19,590 bases of DNA. Source: Clostridia bacterium. GTDB taxonomy: Bacteria > Bacillota > Clostridia > Oscillospirales > CAG-272. The notes beneath the pieces were generated by a model. That model worked only from the letters and a program-made list of their open reading frames with translations, searched no databases and was not told the DNA's origin. Location: the NCBI GenBank assembly GCA_017625275.1, contig JAGALI010000057.1:1-19590 (forward strand). The letters run 5' to 3'. The position numbers and the translations under genes are program-made. Positions 1 to 7,232 of the stretch are shown here, piece by piece. The stretch's first letter is position 1, and each line of letters starts with the position of its first letter.

Positions 1-812
1 CAAGCAAGAAGTGGCTTAAGCTCTGAAAGGTTGATGTCGATTATTCTATCATAAACAGCATCAGGGTCGCTTTCAAGTGCTACAAACGCATCACCTCTGC
101 CCTGTGCCTCAAGAAATGCCTTTGTTATTTCATCAGATGGGAAAATTGAGGTTGTAGCACCAAGCTCAGTTCCCATATTTGTAATAGTTGCTCTTTCTGG
201 AACGGAAAGTGTTTTAATGCCCTCTCCACCCCATTCAATAATTGCGCCTACTCCACCCTTTACGGAAAGGATACGAAGTATTTCAAGGCTTACATCCTTT
301 GCGCTTACCCAAGGCTGAAGCTTACCTGTAAGGTTTACCTTGTACATCTTTGGCATGGTGATATAGTACTCACCACCACCCATAGCTACAGCAACATCAA
401 GTCCACCAGCGCCCATTGCGAGCATACCGATTCCACCTGCTGTTGGGGTATGGCTATCAGAGCCGATAAGGGTCATGCCAGGAACGCCAAAGCGCTCAAG
501 ATGAACCTGATGGCAGATACCATTTCCGGGACGAGAGAAGCGAATTCCGTACTTCCTTGCAACAGACTGAATATATCTATGGTCGTCTGCGTTTTCGAAG
601 CCTGATTGAAGAGTGTTGTGGTCTATGTATGCAACAGAAAGCTTTGTTCTAACTCTCTCGATTCCGATTGACTCAAATTCAAGATATGCCATTGTTCCTG
701 TTGCGTCCTGTGTCAAGGTTTGGTCAATACGAAGTGCAATTTCCTCGCCAACCTTCATTTCTCCTGATACAAGATGATTTTTAATGATTTTTTGTGCGAT
801 TGTAAGTCCCAT
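1..812 (-). CDS. acn: Aconitate hydratase, N-terminal part (runs off the left edge)
   Basis: Aconitase interconverts citrate and isocitrate through cis-aconitate in the cytoplasm, using a [4Fe-4S] cluster. The first 270 codons are present; the C-terminal part lies beyond base 1. Residues 30-47 (IDQTLTQDATGTMAYLEF) and the conserved stretch SDSHTPTAGGIG at 118-129, which holds an active-site Asp-Ser-His, mark the aconitase superfamily. The N-terminal pattern favours aconitase over 3-isopropylmalate dehydratase. The cluster cysteines would lie in the missing part and cannot be checked. The ATG at 812 has an AGAAGGAAA ribosome site just upstream and sits 13 bases after the stop of the citrate synthase-like gene, so the two are surely co-transcribed. 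That pairing supports a role in making 2-oxoglutarate for glutamate. The family call is firm; only the exact subfamily is open. Confidence 0.93.
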   Translation of the reverse strand, partial: MGLTIAQKIIKNHLVSGEMKVGEEIALRIDQTLTQDATGTMAYLEFESIGIERVRTKLSVAYIDHNTLQSGFENADDHRYIQSVARKYGIRFSRPGNGICHQVHLERFGVPGMTLIGSDSHTPTAGGIGMLAMGAGGLDVAVAMGGGEYYITMPKMYKVNLTGKLQPWVSAKDVSLEILRILSVKGGVGAIIEWGGEGIKTLSVPERATITNMGTELGATTSIFPSDEITKAFLEAQGRGDAFVALESDPDAVYDRIIDINLSELKPLLA

Positions 813-825
813 TGTGTTTTCCTTC

Positions 826-2184
826 TTATTTGTTGAATTCTGCAACCCTTTGCTCAAGCTCATGGTCGGTAATTGTGGTTTGTCTGCCGTTTTCGTACTC
901 CTTGTCCACCCATTCCTTGAGTGCGATTACGATAGGGCTACGCTTATCAACCACATGCTCACCCTTAAGTCCATAATGCTCGTTCATCCAATATGCAATA
1001 CCTGCAAGGCCAGAGGTCTTTGTAACAGCAACGCCTGCTGCACGATTAAGTAACTTTTTAGTGTTGAATATATTGTAAATTTCCTCGTCCTTCAAAAGAC
1101 CATCTGCATGGATTCCCGCCTTGGTCACATTGAAGTTTGCGCCTACGAATGGTGTCATAGGTGGAATATTATACCCAATTTTGTTTTTAAAGAATTCTGC
1201 AATTTCAGTAATAACTGTTGAATCCATTCCGTCAAGAGAGCCCTTGAGTGATGCGTATTCAAATACCATAGCCTCAAGTGGAACATTGCCTGTACGCTCT
1301 CCAATACCAAGAAGCGAGCAGTTAACTGCGCTAGCACCATAAAGCCAAGCAGTTGTCGCGTTGGTTACAGCCTTATAGAAATCGTTGTGTCCATGCCACT
1401 CAAGCATCTCGCTTGGAATATCCGAATAGTGCTGTAGACCATAGATAATTCCAGGAACGCTTCGTGGAAGCGCAACCTCTGTATATGGTACACCATAGCC
1501 CATTGTGTCGCATGCGCGAATCTTTACAGGAATCTTTGCATCCTGTGACATCTTTTGAAGCTCATTTACAAAAGGCACAACAAAGCCATAGAAGTCAGCC
1601 CTTGTAATATCCTCAAGGTGACATCTTGGGCGAACCCCTGCCTCAAATGCGTCGTAAACTGCAGAAAGGTAAAGCTTCATAGCCTCCGAGCGCTTCATCT
1701 TGAGCTTCTTGAAGATATGATAGTCAGAGGAGCTTACAAGAATACCTGTTTCCTTAATTCCAAGGTCGCGAACAAGCTTAAAGTCCTCCTTGTTTGCCCT
1801 TATCCAGGTTGTGATTTCAGGGAACTTAAGCCCAAGCTCCTGACACTTTTCAATTGCCTCTCTGTCCTTTTTGCTGTAAACAAAAAATTCTGTTTGGCGG
1901 ATTTTTCCGTTTGGGCCACCTAGACGTGAAAGATATTTGTAAATTTGTACAATCTCATCAACGCTATATGGCTCAACTGCCTGTTGTCCGTCACGAAGAG
2001 TGGTATCGGTAATCCATATTTCCTCTGGCATACCGATTGGAACTCTACGGTGGTTAAATGGTGTCTTTGGCACCTCATCATAGCTATATATTTCTCTATA
2101 AAGATTTGGTTCATCTATATCTTGAAGTGAATATTTATATGATTTTTGTTCAAGTAGGTTTGTCTTTTCCGAAATTTCTAGCAT
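826..2184 (-). CDS. Probable Re-citrate synthase (isopropylmalate/homocitrate synthase family)
   Basis: The 452-residue product belongs to the DRE-TIM metallolyase family, which condenses acetyl-CoA with a 2-oxoacid. Visible motifs are DTTLRDGQQ (60-68), the metal-binding HGHND (264-268) and GIGERTGNVPLE (293-304). No C-terminal leucine-binding regulatory domain is evident, unlike 2-isopropylmalate synthase of about 510 residues. The approximately 50-residue extension before the barrel, the total length, and above all the directly following aconitase gene fit Re-citrate synthase (EC 2.3.3.3), the oxygen-sensitive enzyme characterised in Clostridium kluyveri that makes citrate from oxaloacetate and acetyl-CoA with stereochemistry opposite to ordinary citrate synthase. 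Homocitrate synthase or a methylcitrate-type activity are the alternatives; the family is certain, the substrate is inferred. The start has a very strong ribosome site (AAAGGAGG) and a near-perfect promoter upstream. Confidence 0.85.
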   Translation of the reverse strand: MLEISEKTNLLEQKSYKYSLQDIDEPNLYREIYSYDEVPKTPFNHRRVPIGMPEEIWITDTTLRDGQQAVEPYSVDEIVQIYKYLSRLGGPNGKIRQTEFFVYSKKDREAIEKCQELGLKFPEITTWIRANKEDFKLVRDLGIKETGILVSSSDYHIFKKLKMKRSEAMKLYLSAVYDAFEAGVRPRCHLEDITRADFYGFVVPFVNELQKMSQDAKIPVKIRACDTMGYGVPYTEVALPRSVPGIIYGLQHYSDIPSEMLEWHGHNDFYKAVTNATTAWLYGASAVNCSLLGIGERTGNVPLEAMVFEYASLKGSLDGMDSTVITEIAEFFKNKIGYNIPPMTPFVGANFNVTKAGIHADGLLKDEEIYNIFNTKKLLNRAAGVAVTKTSGLAGIAYWMNEHYGLKGEHVVDKRSPIVIALKEWVDKEYENGRQTTITDHELEQRVAEFNK

Positions 2185-2228
2185 ATTTTTTCCTCCTTTG
2201 AAGTAGATATATATAAATTTATTAATAT

Positions 2229-2257
2229 ATTATATCAAATTTCGCGCGCGTTGTCAA
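2229..2257 (-). promoter_or_regulatory. Sigma-A promoter of the citrate synthase-aconitase operon
   Basis: Read on the minus strand, TTGACA (2257-2252) and TATAAT (2234-2229) are separated by exactly 17 bases, both matching consensus perfectly. The transcript would begin near 2222, giving a leader of roughly 38 bases. The spacer carries an alternating CG run (CGCGCGCG) that stands out in this AT-rich gap. No operator or riboswitch is evident. Confidence 0.88.
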
Positions 2258-2305
2258 GACAAAGTAATATGCTATTGTAATTTTTCGATTTTACATAAAA
2301 TGGGC

Positions 2306-2334
2306 TTGAATTGGTACTCAGTTTTTGATATAAT
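2306..2334 (+). promoter_or_regulatory. Sigma-A promoter of the DUF1538-PII operon
   Basis: TTGAAT (2306-2311) and TATAAT (2329-2334) are separated by 17 bases. Transcription would start near 2341. It is divergent from the citrate synthase promoter, with the two -35 boxes 48 bases apart. A small hairpin (GAGGC, loop GCTAT, GCCTC; 2345-2359) would lie close to the 5' end of the mRNA. It has no U-run and is not a terminator. Confidence 0.8.
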
Positions 2335-2385
2335 TAATAAAGATGAGGCGCTATGCCTCTTTAATAATGGCTTAAAGGATTTAAA

Positions 2386-4011
2386 ATGTTTCGAAAAATT
2401 TTTGGCAGCAAGACTGTTTTGAAGGAAAAGCTAATAGAGTCTGCGAAAAGTGTTTTGCCAATTTCGGCAATAGTTTTGCTTCTTTGCTTTACGATTGCAC
2501 CAATTGAAATGTCGCACTTCACCTCGTTTATCTTCGGCTCCTTCATTCTCATTTTAGGTATCAGCCTTTTCACCCTTGGTGCTGAGGTTTCTATGACTCC
2601 TATGGGTGAGTATGTCGGTGCGCAAATGACGCGCTCAAAGAAAATTTGGCTCATTGTGCTTTTATCCTTTGTGGTTGGCTTTATGATTACTATGTCAGAG
2701 CCTGATCTTCAGGTGCTGGCAACCTATGTTCCTTCAATTAACCCTAGTATTTTATTAATTGCTTCTGTTGCAGCTGGCGTTGGTGTTTTCCTCGTCATTG
2801 CAATGCTTAGAATAATTTTTGGAATTAATCTAAAATGGCTACTTCTAGGCTTTTACATTATTGCCTTTACCTTGGCTCTTTTTGTAAACCCCGATTTTTG
2901 GTCTGTAGCCTTTGACTCCGGTGGAGTTACAACTGGCCCTATGACTGTTCCGTTTATTATGGCACTGGGTGTCGGTATTTCCTCTATTCGCTCCGACAAC
3001 AAGGAATCCTCAGACTCCTTCGGTCTTGTTTCCCTTTGCTCTGTAGGTCCTATAATTTCGGTTCTTATTCTTGGACTTATTTATAATCCAGAAAGCTCAA
3101 GCGGTGCACTATTTTCTCCTGAAAGCATGGAGAGCTCACGCGAGCTTGGCTGGAATTATCTATCAAGCCTACCTCACTATCTTTTAGAGGTTACAAAGGC
3201 AGTTTTACCTATCGTTGCATTCTTCTTTATTTATCAAGCATTTACCAAGCCACTTGGCAAAAAGGCTCTTCTTAAAATTGCCATTGGTCTTGTTTACACA
3301 TATGTTGGTCTTGTACTGTTTCTGACAGGTGCAAATGTAGGCTTTATGCCTGTTGGATACCTTATCGGTGCAGGCCTCGGCTCTCAGGGTGCACTTTCAT
3401 TTATTGTAATCCCTATCGGTATGATTATCGGTTATTTTATTGTAGCTGCCGAGCCTGCGGTGCAGGTTTTACAGACACAGGTTGAGGATGTTACCTCTGG
3501 TGCTATCCCTAAAAGGGCGCTTGCCTTTGCGCTTGAAATCGGTGTTGCAATCTCCGTTGGAATTGCTATGCTAAGGGCGCTTACAGGAATCTCGATTATG
3601 TATTTTCTAATTCCTGGATACATAATCGCCTTTATTCTAACCTTCTTTGTACCAGATATATTTACCTCAATTGCGTTTGACTCAGGTGGAGTTGCTTCAG
3701 GTGCTATGACCTCAACCTTCCTGCTTCCATTCGCCATTGGAGTTTGTACAGCATCTGGAAACAACATTGCCACCGATGCCTTTGGTACGGTTGCCATGGT
3801 CGCTATGACTCCTCTTATTGCAATTCAAATTCTCGGCGTTGTATATAAGATTAGAATTAGCAGGATTAAGGACGCTACTCCATCGCTTGAGGAAATCATC
3901 GATATGCAAGCAGATGCCCCTGTGTACGAATTCAGCGATGAAAACGACCAAATTCAGATTATTTCACTTAGCAATACCATCGTTGATGATGAAATTATTG
4001 ATTTTGATTAA
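2386..4011 (+). CDS. DUF1538 family membrane protein, two tandem domains
   Basis: A 541-residue polytopic membrane protein made of two homologous halves. Matching landmarks recur about 250 residues apart: GAEVSMTPMG (65-74) with GANVGFMPVG (315-324), MSEPDLQVL (103-111) with AAEPAVQVL (354-362), and FDSGG at 176-180 and again at 431-435. Buried acidic residues, FDSGG re-entrant-like motifs and internal duplication suggest an inverted- or tandem-repeat transporter, but DUF1538 has no assigned substrate that I know of. The last 40 residues are hydrophilic and rich in Asp and Glu, and probably form a cytoplasmic tail. The start follows an AAAGGA ribosome site. A PII-like gene begins 12 bases after the stop behind its own AAGGAG, implying that transport is controlled by a small-molecule sensor. 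Family assignment is firm; function is inferred. Confidence 0.88.
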   Translation: MFRKIFGSKTVLKEKLIESAKSVLPISAIVLLLCFTIAPIEMSHFTSFIFGSFILILGISLFTLGAEVSMTPMGEYVGAQMTRSKKIWLIVLLSFVVGFMITMSEPDLQVLATYVPSINPSILLIASVAAGVGVFLVIAMLRIIFGINLKWLLLGFYIIAFTLALFVNPDFWSVAFDSGGVTTGPMTVPFIMALGVGISSIRSDNKESSDSFGLVSLCSVGPIISVLILGLIYNPESSSGALFSPESMESSRELGWNYLSSLPHYLLEVTKAVLPIVAFFFIYQAFTKPLGKKALLKIAIGLVYTYVGLVLFLTGANVGFMPVGYLIGAGLGSQGALSFIVIPIGMIIGYFIVAAEPAVQVLQTQVEDVTSGAIPKRALAFALEIGVAISVGIAMLRALTGISIMYFLIPGYIIAFILTFFVPDIFTSIAFDSGGVASGAMTSTFLLPFAIGVCTASGNNIATDAFGTVAMVAMTPLIAIQILGVVYKIRISRIKDATPSLEEIIDMQADAPVYEFSDENDQIQIISLSNTIVDDEIIDFD

Positions 4012-4023
4012 GGAGCGATTATT

Positions 4024-4710
4024 ATGCAGAAAATGTATCTTTTAATAACTATAACAAATCGCTCTGACAGCGATGAGTTTACAAGCTTTTTCAGCTCCAA
4101 GGAAATTCCTATTATGTACAGCACAACCTGTCAAGGAACGGCTAGGCAAAAAACGCTTGCACTTTTCGGCATTGAGGAATCCTTAAAGAGCGTTCATTAT
4201 TGTATTGTTACAGAAAACAAAAAGGCAGAGCTTATTAAGGCTCTGACAAGAGAGATGGCAATTGACCTACCAAACAGAGGAATTTCAGTTGCCATTCCCC
4301 TATCAAGCATAGGTGGTAAAAAAACACTTGAGGCGTTTGCTAACGGCCATCAAGATGACGAGGTTGAAAACGAGGTGAAGGATATGGCTGAATGCGTAAC
4401 CGAGCTTATTGTAGTAATTTGTGCCAAGGGACACACTGATGAAATTATGGATGCTGCCCGCTCCGCTGGGGCTGGTGGTGGAACTGTAGTTCACGCAAAG
4501 GGCACAGGCTCTCAATACACAAATAAATTCTTTGGAGTTTCAATTGCTGACGAAAAGGAAATGATTTACATCGTTTCCACAAAGGAGCACAAAAAGGAAA
4601 TCATGAAGGCTATTATGGACGGTGCTGGTCCTCATACCGATGCGCACGCTGTTGTCTTCTCTCTTCCCGTTTCCGACACAGCAGGACTTAGAATTTTCGA
4701 CAAGCATTAA
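4024..4710 (+). CDS. PII-like nitrogen-regulator family protein, duplicated domain
   Basis: The 228-residue product looks like two fused PII-type ferredoxin-like domains, about residues 1-110 and 122-228. The second is clearest: TELIVVICAKG is followed by a helix, then GAGGGTVVHAKGTGS (149-163), the counterpart of the GGTV stretch and start of the T-loop of GlnB, then a strand and helix with STKEHKKEIMKAIMDGAG (185-202). The first half is more divergent. The T-loop is short and lacks the GlnB modification context, so uridylylation is unlikely. PII proteins act as trimers that bind ATP/ADP and 2-oxoglutarate or other ligands and gate transporters. Tight coupling to the DUF1538 gene suggests that protein is its partner. 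The ligand is unknown, and a duplicated protein must assemble differently from a simple trimer. Confidence 0.82.
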   Translation: MQKMYLLITITNRSDSDEFTSFFSSKEIPIMYSTTCQGTARQKTLALFGIEESLKSVHYCIVTENKKAELIKALTREMAIDLPNRGISVAIPLSSIGGKKTLEAFANGHQDDEVENEVKDMAECVTELIVVICAKGHTDEIMDAARSAGAGGGTVVHAKGTGSQYTNKFFGVSIADEKEMIYIVSTKEHKKEIMKAIMDGAGPHTDAHAVVFSLPVSDTAGLRIFDKH

Positions 4711-4723
4711 GCTAAAAAACAAG

Positions 4724-4751
4724 AAAAACGGACACAGATGTGTCCGTTTTT
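4724..4751. terminator. Bidirectional rho-independent terminator
   Basis: A 13-base inverted repeat (AAAAACGGACACA, then GA, then TGTGTCCGTTTTT) is flanked by A-runs and T-runs on both sides. It lies between the converging ends of the PII-like gene (stop at 4710) and the aminotransferase gene (stop at 4758), so it should end both operons. Confidence 0.93.
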
Positions 4752-4757
4752 TTATTT

Positions 4758-5948
4758 TTAGTTGTTTTTGTACTCCTCTGCAAGAGCCTTGAAGGCTGGT
4801 AGAGCATTTACTATTCTCTGCTTGTCTACACAGTAGGCAATTCTTACATATCCACTTACACCGAAATCATCACAAGGTACAACAAGAATTTCCTTTTTCT
4901 TTGCCTTTTCGAAGAATTTATATGCGTCGTCCTCAAGCGCCTTTACAAAAAGATAAAATGCACCATCAGGGGCTACACACTCATAGCCATATTCGGTAAG
5001 TGCGCCATACAAAATATCTCTGTTTTCCTTGTAGATATTTATATCAACCTTAGCGCCTATGCATCTTTTAATAACCTGCTGGAAAAGGCTTGGTGCGCAT
5101 ACATAGCCAAGAGAACGGCCAGCGCCACAGATTGCAAGATATATGCTTACAGAATCCTGTGCCTTAGGGCTAACTGCGATATAGCCTATTCTCTCACCTG
5201 GGAGAGAAAGCGCCTTTGAGTAGGAATAGCAAACGATTGTATCATCGTAGTAATTCATAAGGTATGGAACCTTAATTTCATCAAAAACAAGCTCACGATA
5301 TGGCTCATCTGCGATGAGGTAAATAGGATGAGCATATTCCTTCTCTTTTTTTCTAAGAACCTCGCAAACTGCCTTTATTGTTTCCTCGTTATAAACAACT
5401 CCACTTGGGTTGTTTGGGGAGTTCATAATAACTGCCTTTGTTTTTTCTGTGATTTTGCCCTCAAAATCCTTAATGTCTATTTGGAAGGTTTTTGGCATTG
5501 GTGTTGATACAACAACCTTGCCCTGTGCGTTTTCAATAAACACACGATATTCAGTAAAAAATGGTGCAAAAACGATACATTCCTCGTCAGGATTAAGGAG
5601 CGCGCGAAGCGAAATTGTAAGAGATGCGGCAGCGCCACAGGTCATGTAAATATTGTTTGCGCTAACGCCTGCTCCAAAGCGAGTGTTGATGTCGTCTGCA
5701 ACAGCCTCACGAGTGCCAAGGTCGCCCTGAGCCGAGGTATAGCCGTGCAAAAGAACAGGGCTTTCATTTTTCACAAGCTCGGAAATAGCATCGCCAATTT
5801 CCTTTGGTGCTGGAACGCTTGGGTTTCCTATACTAAAATCAAAAACCTTATCAGCGCCTATTTCAGCTGCCCTTGCCTTGCAATACTCAAAAATCTCTCT
5901 TATAATAGAGCGCTTACTACCAAGAGCGTACATTTTTTCATTAAACAT
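4758..5948 (-). CDS. Pyridoxal-phosphate aminotransferase, class I/II
   Basis: A 396-residue fold-type I aminotransferase. PLP-binding landmarks are NNPSG (179-183), ADEPYRE with Asp214 and Tyr217, and SYSKALSLPGERIGY with the Schiff-base Lys at 245. Arg369 in YVRIAYC should bind the substrate carboxylate. It exchanges an amino group between an amino acid and a 2-oxoacid. The subgroup is commonly annotated as aspartate/aromatic aminotransferase, so substrate is open. As the last gene of the operon with indolepyruvate oxidoreductase, interconversion of aromatic amino acids and arylpyruvates is the natural inference. I start it at the ATG at 5948, six bases after a GAGG site; the upstream in-frame TTG at 5960 overlaps that site and would add only four residues. 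Gap from the amidohydrolase stop: 18 bases. Confidence 0.9.
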   Translation of the reverse strand: MFNEKMYALGSKRSIIREIFEYCKARAAEIGADKVFDFSIGNPSVPAPKEIGDAISELVKNESPVLLHGYTSAQGDLGTREAVADDINTRFGAGVSANNIYMTCGAAASLTISLRALLNPDEECIVFAPFFTEYRVFIENAQGKVVVSTPMPKTFQIDIKDFEGKITEKTKAVIMNSPNNPSGVVYNEETIKAVCEVLRKKEKEYAHPIYLIADEPYRELVFDEIKVPYLMNYYDDTIVCYSYSKALSLPGERIGYIAVSPKAQDSVSIYLAICGAGRSLGYVCAPSLFQQVIKRCIGAKVDINIYKENRDILYGALTEYGYECVAPDGAFYLFVKALEDDAYKFFEKAKKKEILVVPCDDFGVSGYVRIAYCVDKQRIVNALPAFKALAEEYKNN

Positions 5949-5966
5949 AATTAACCTCAAATCCGT

Positions 5967-6788
5967 TTAAAGAACGGAATCTAATTTCAAAAGTTTTTTA
6001 GCATTCTGGCAAAGAATTTTGTCTTCAACCTCCTTGCCGAGCCCACAAGCCTTTATAATTTTAATCTGCTCTCCCTGATGCTGCCAAGGGCTATCAGTTG
6101 CAAATAAAATCTTATCCTCACCATGCTTTTTTATCATATCCTCAAGCATTTTTTTGTTCATTGAGGGTAGCACATATGAGGTGTCAAAATACACATTTTC
6201 GCCTGCAAGATTTTCGAGCACATCATCAAGCAGCTCATTTCCACCCATGTGTGCAAGCACCAGCTTATCATAGCCACCGAGCGCGTCAAGTGCCCTTAAA
6301 ACGCGCACAGGAGTGCACCTTATTGGCTGACCGACATAAGCACCGTCAAAGCCTGCGTGGGTAACTGTAATCAAATCAAGCGCCTTTGCGCACCTTAAAA
6401 TTCTTACATATTTTTCATCGTCAAAGAATGTGCCCTGATAATCAGGATGAAGCTTAATCCCAAGAAAGCCTGCGTCCTTTATGCGCGCAAGCGCCTGCTC
6501 AGGCTCTGAAATGTCAGGGTGCATGCCTGCAAAGGAAATTATACGCGCGCCCTCGTGGTAGCTTTCGTTTACCTTCCTTGCAAAGCCCATAATGCTATCA
6601 AGCTGACTTGCCCTAGTCAAGACAGGCAAATTGACTGAAATGTCAACCCCTGTGCTTATCATTTGAGAGATAAGTCCATTATATGTGCCATCTGAATGGG
6701 GCGTAATTGAGGCGCCCTTTGAAAGCGCCTCAATTGTTGCTCCTGCAATTTTATCTGGGAAAATATGCGTGTGAAAATCTATAACCAT
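5967..6788 (-). CDS. Amidohydrolase-family (PF04909-type) metal-dependent TIM-barrel protein
   Basis: A 273-residue protein opening with DFHTHIFPDK (His6 and His8). His144 (TVTHAG), His180 (LVLAHMGG) and Asp232 (ATDSPW) complete the usual metal and catalytic set of the amidohydrolase superfamily, so it looks active. The family includes decarboxylases of aromatic acids (the ACMSD and gamma-resorcylate type) as well as C-N and C-O hydrolases; members of this length are usually unassigned. Placement between an ACT sensor and an aminotransferase in an aryl-acid operon hints at an aromatic or amino-acid-derived substrate, but that is only context. The ATG lies 2 bases after the ACT stop and the nearest good ribosome site (AGAGGAG) is 17 bases away, so translation may depend on reinitiation. 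Confidence 0.85.
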   Translation of the reverse strand: MVIDFHTHIFPDKIAGATIEALSKGASITPHSDGTYNGLISQMISTGVDISVNLPVLTRASQLDSIMGFARKVNESYHEGARIISFAGMHPDISEPEQALARIKDAGFLGIKLHPDYQGTFFDDEKYVRILRCAKALDLITVTHAGFDGAYVGQPIRCTPVRVLRALDALGGYDKLVLAHMGGNELLDDVLENLAGENVYFDTSYVLPSMNKKMLEDMIKKHGEDKILFATDSPWQHQGEQIKIIKACGLGKEVEDKILCQNAKKLLKLDSVL

Positions 6789-6790
6789 TG

Positions 6791-7219
6791 TTAAAGTGAT
6801 GCAATCTCCTCTGGAGTCATTGTGTCAATATGGCTAGATTTTAACACCTTGCAAGCAAGGTCGAGTGCGTTCGTCTTAACAACTATAGAAGCATCGGTTG
6901 TTTCAACGGAAAGACCATACATATATTCAATGTCAATCTCGTTTTCTGCAATCAATGTGAGTATTCTTTGAAGTGAGCCTGCAACATGAGGAACCTTAAT
7001 AATAAGCACCTCTGTAAGCATGCTTGAAAATCCAGCGTCCAAAAGCACATCGCGTCCGTGCTCAGGATTATTTACGATAAGTCTTAAAAGACCATATTCG
7101 GTTGTATCAGCAAGGCTCATTGACAAAATGTTTACATTATTATCCTTTAAAACCTTCAAAACCTCGCCGAGTCTGCCTCTTCTGTTTTCGATAAATACGG
7201 ATAGCTGTTTTACTGTCAT
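6791..7219 (-). CDS. Tandem ACT-domain protein
   Basis: The 142-residue product consists of two ACT domains and nothing else: residues 3-66, with the loop VFIENRRGRLGEVLKVLKDN, and about 70-138, with VPHVAGSLQRILTLIAEN. ACT domains bind amino acids or related ligands at dimer interfaces. There is no DNA-binding or catalytic domain. Stand-alone tandem ACT genes are often found beside phenylacetate-CoA ligase genes in clostridia and archaea, as here, suggesting allosteric control of ligase or oxidoreductase by an aromatic amino acid; this has not been shown here. The start follows AAGGAGG, which directly overlaps the TAA of the ligase gene, so translation is probably coupled. Confidence 0.9.
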   Translation of the reverse strand: MTVKQLSVFIENRRGRLGEVLKVLKDNNVNILSMSLADTTEYGLLRLIVNNPEHGRDVLLDAGFSSMLTEVLIIKVPHVAGSLQRILTLIAENEIDIEYMYGLSVETTDASIVVKTNALDLACKVLKSSHIDTMTPEEIASL

Positions 7220-7232
7220 TGTTATTTCCTCC

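Noticed and set aside
2241..2251. Alternating CG run inside the citrate synthase promoter spacer
   Set aside because: Striking against AT-rich surroundings but too short to call an operator; a perfect promoter explains the region.
2345..2359. Hairpin GAGGC/GCCTC in the leader of the DUF1538 gene
   Set aside because: Only five base pairs and no U-run, so it is not a terminator or attenuator. At most it protects the 5' end of the mRNA.
3432..3797. 121-residue minus-strand open frame
   Set aside because: It is antisense to the second half of the DUF1538 gene; low complexity and no start signals.
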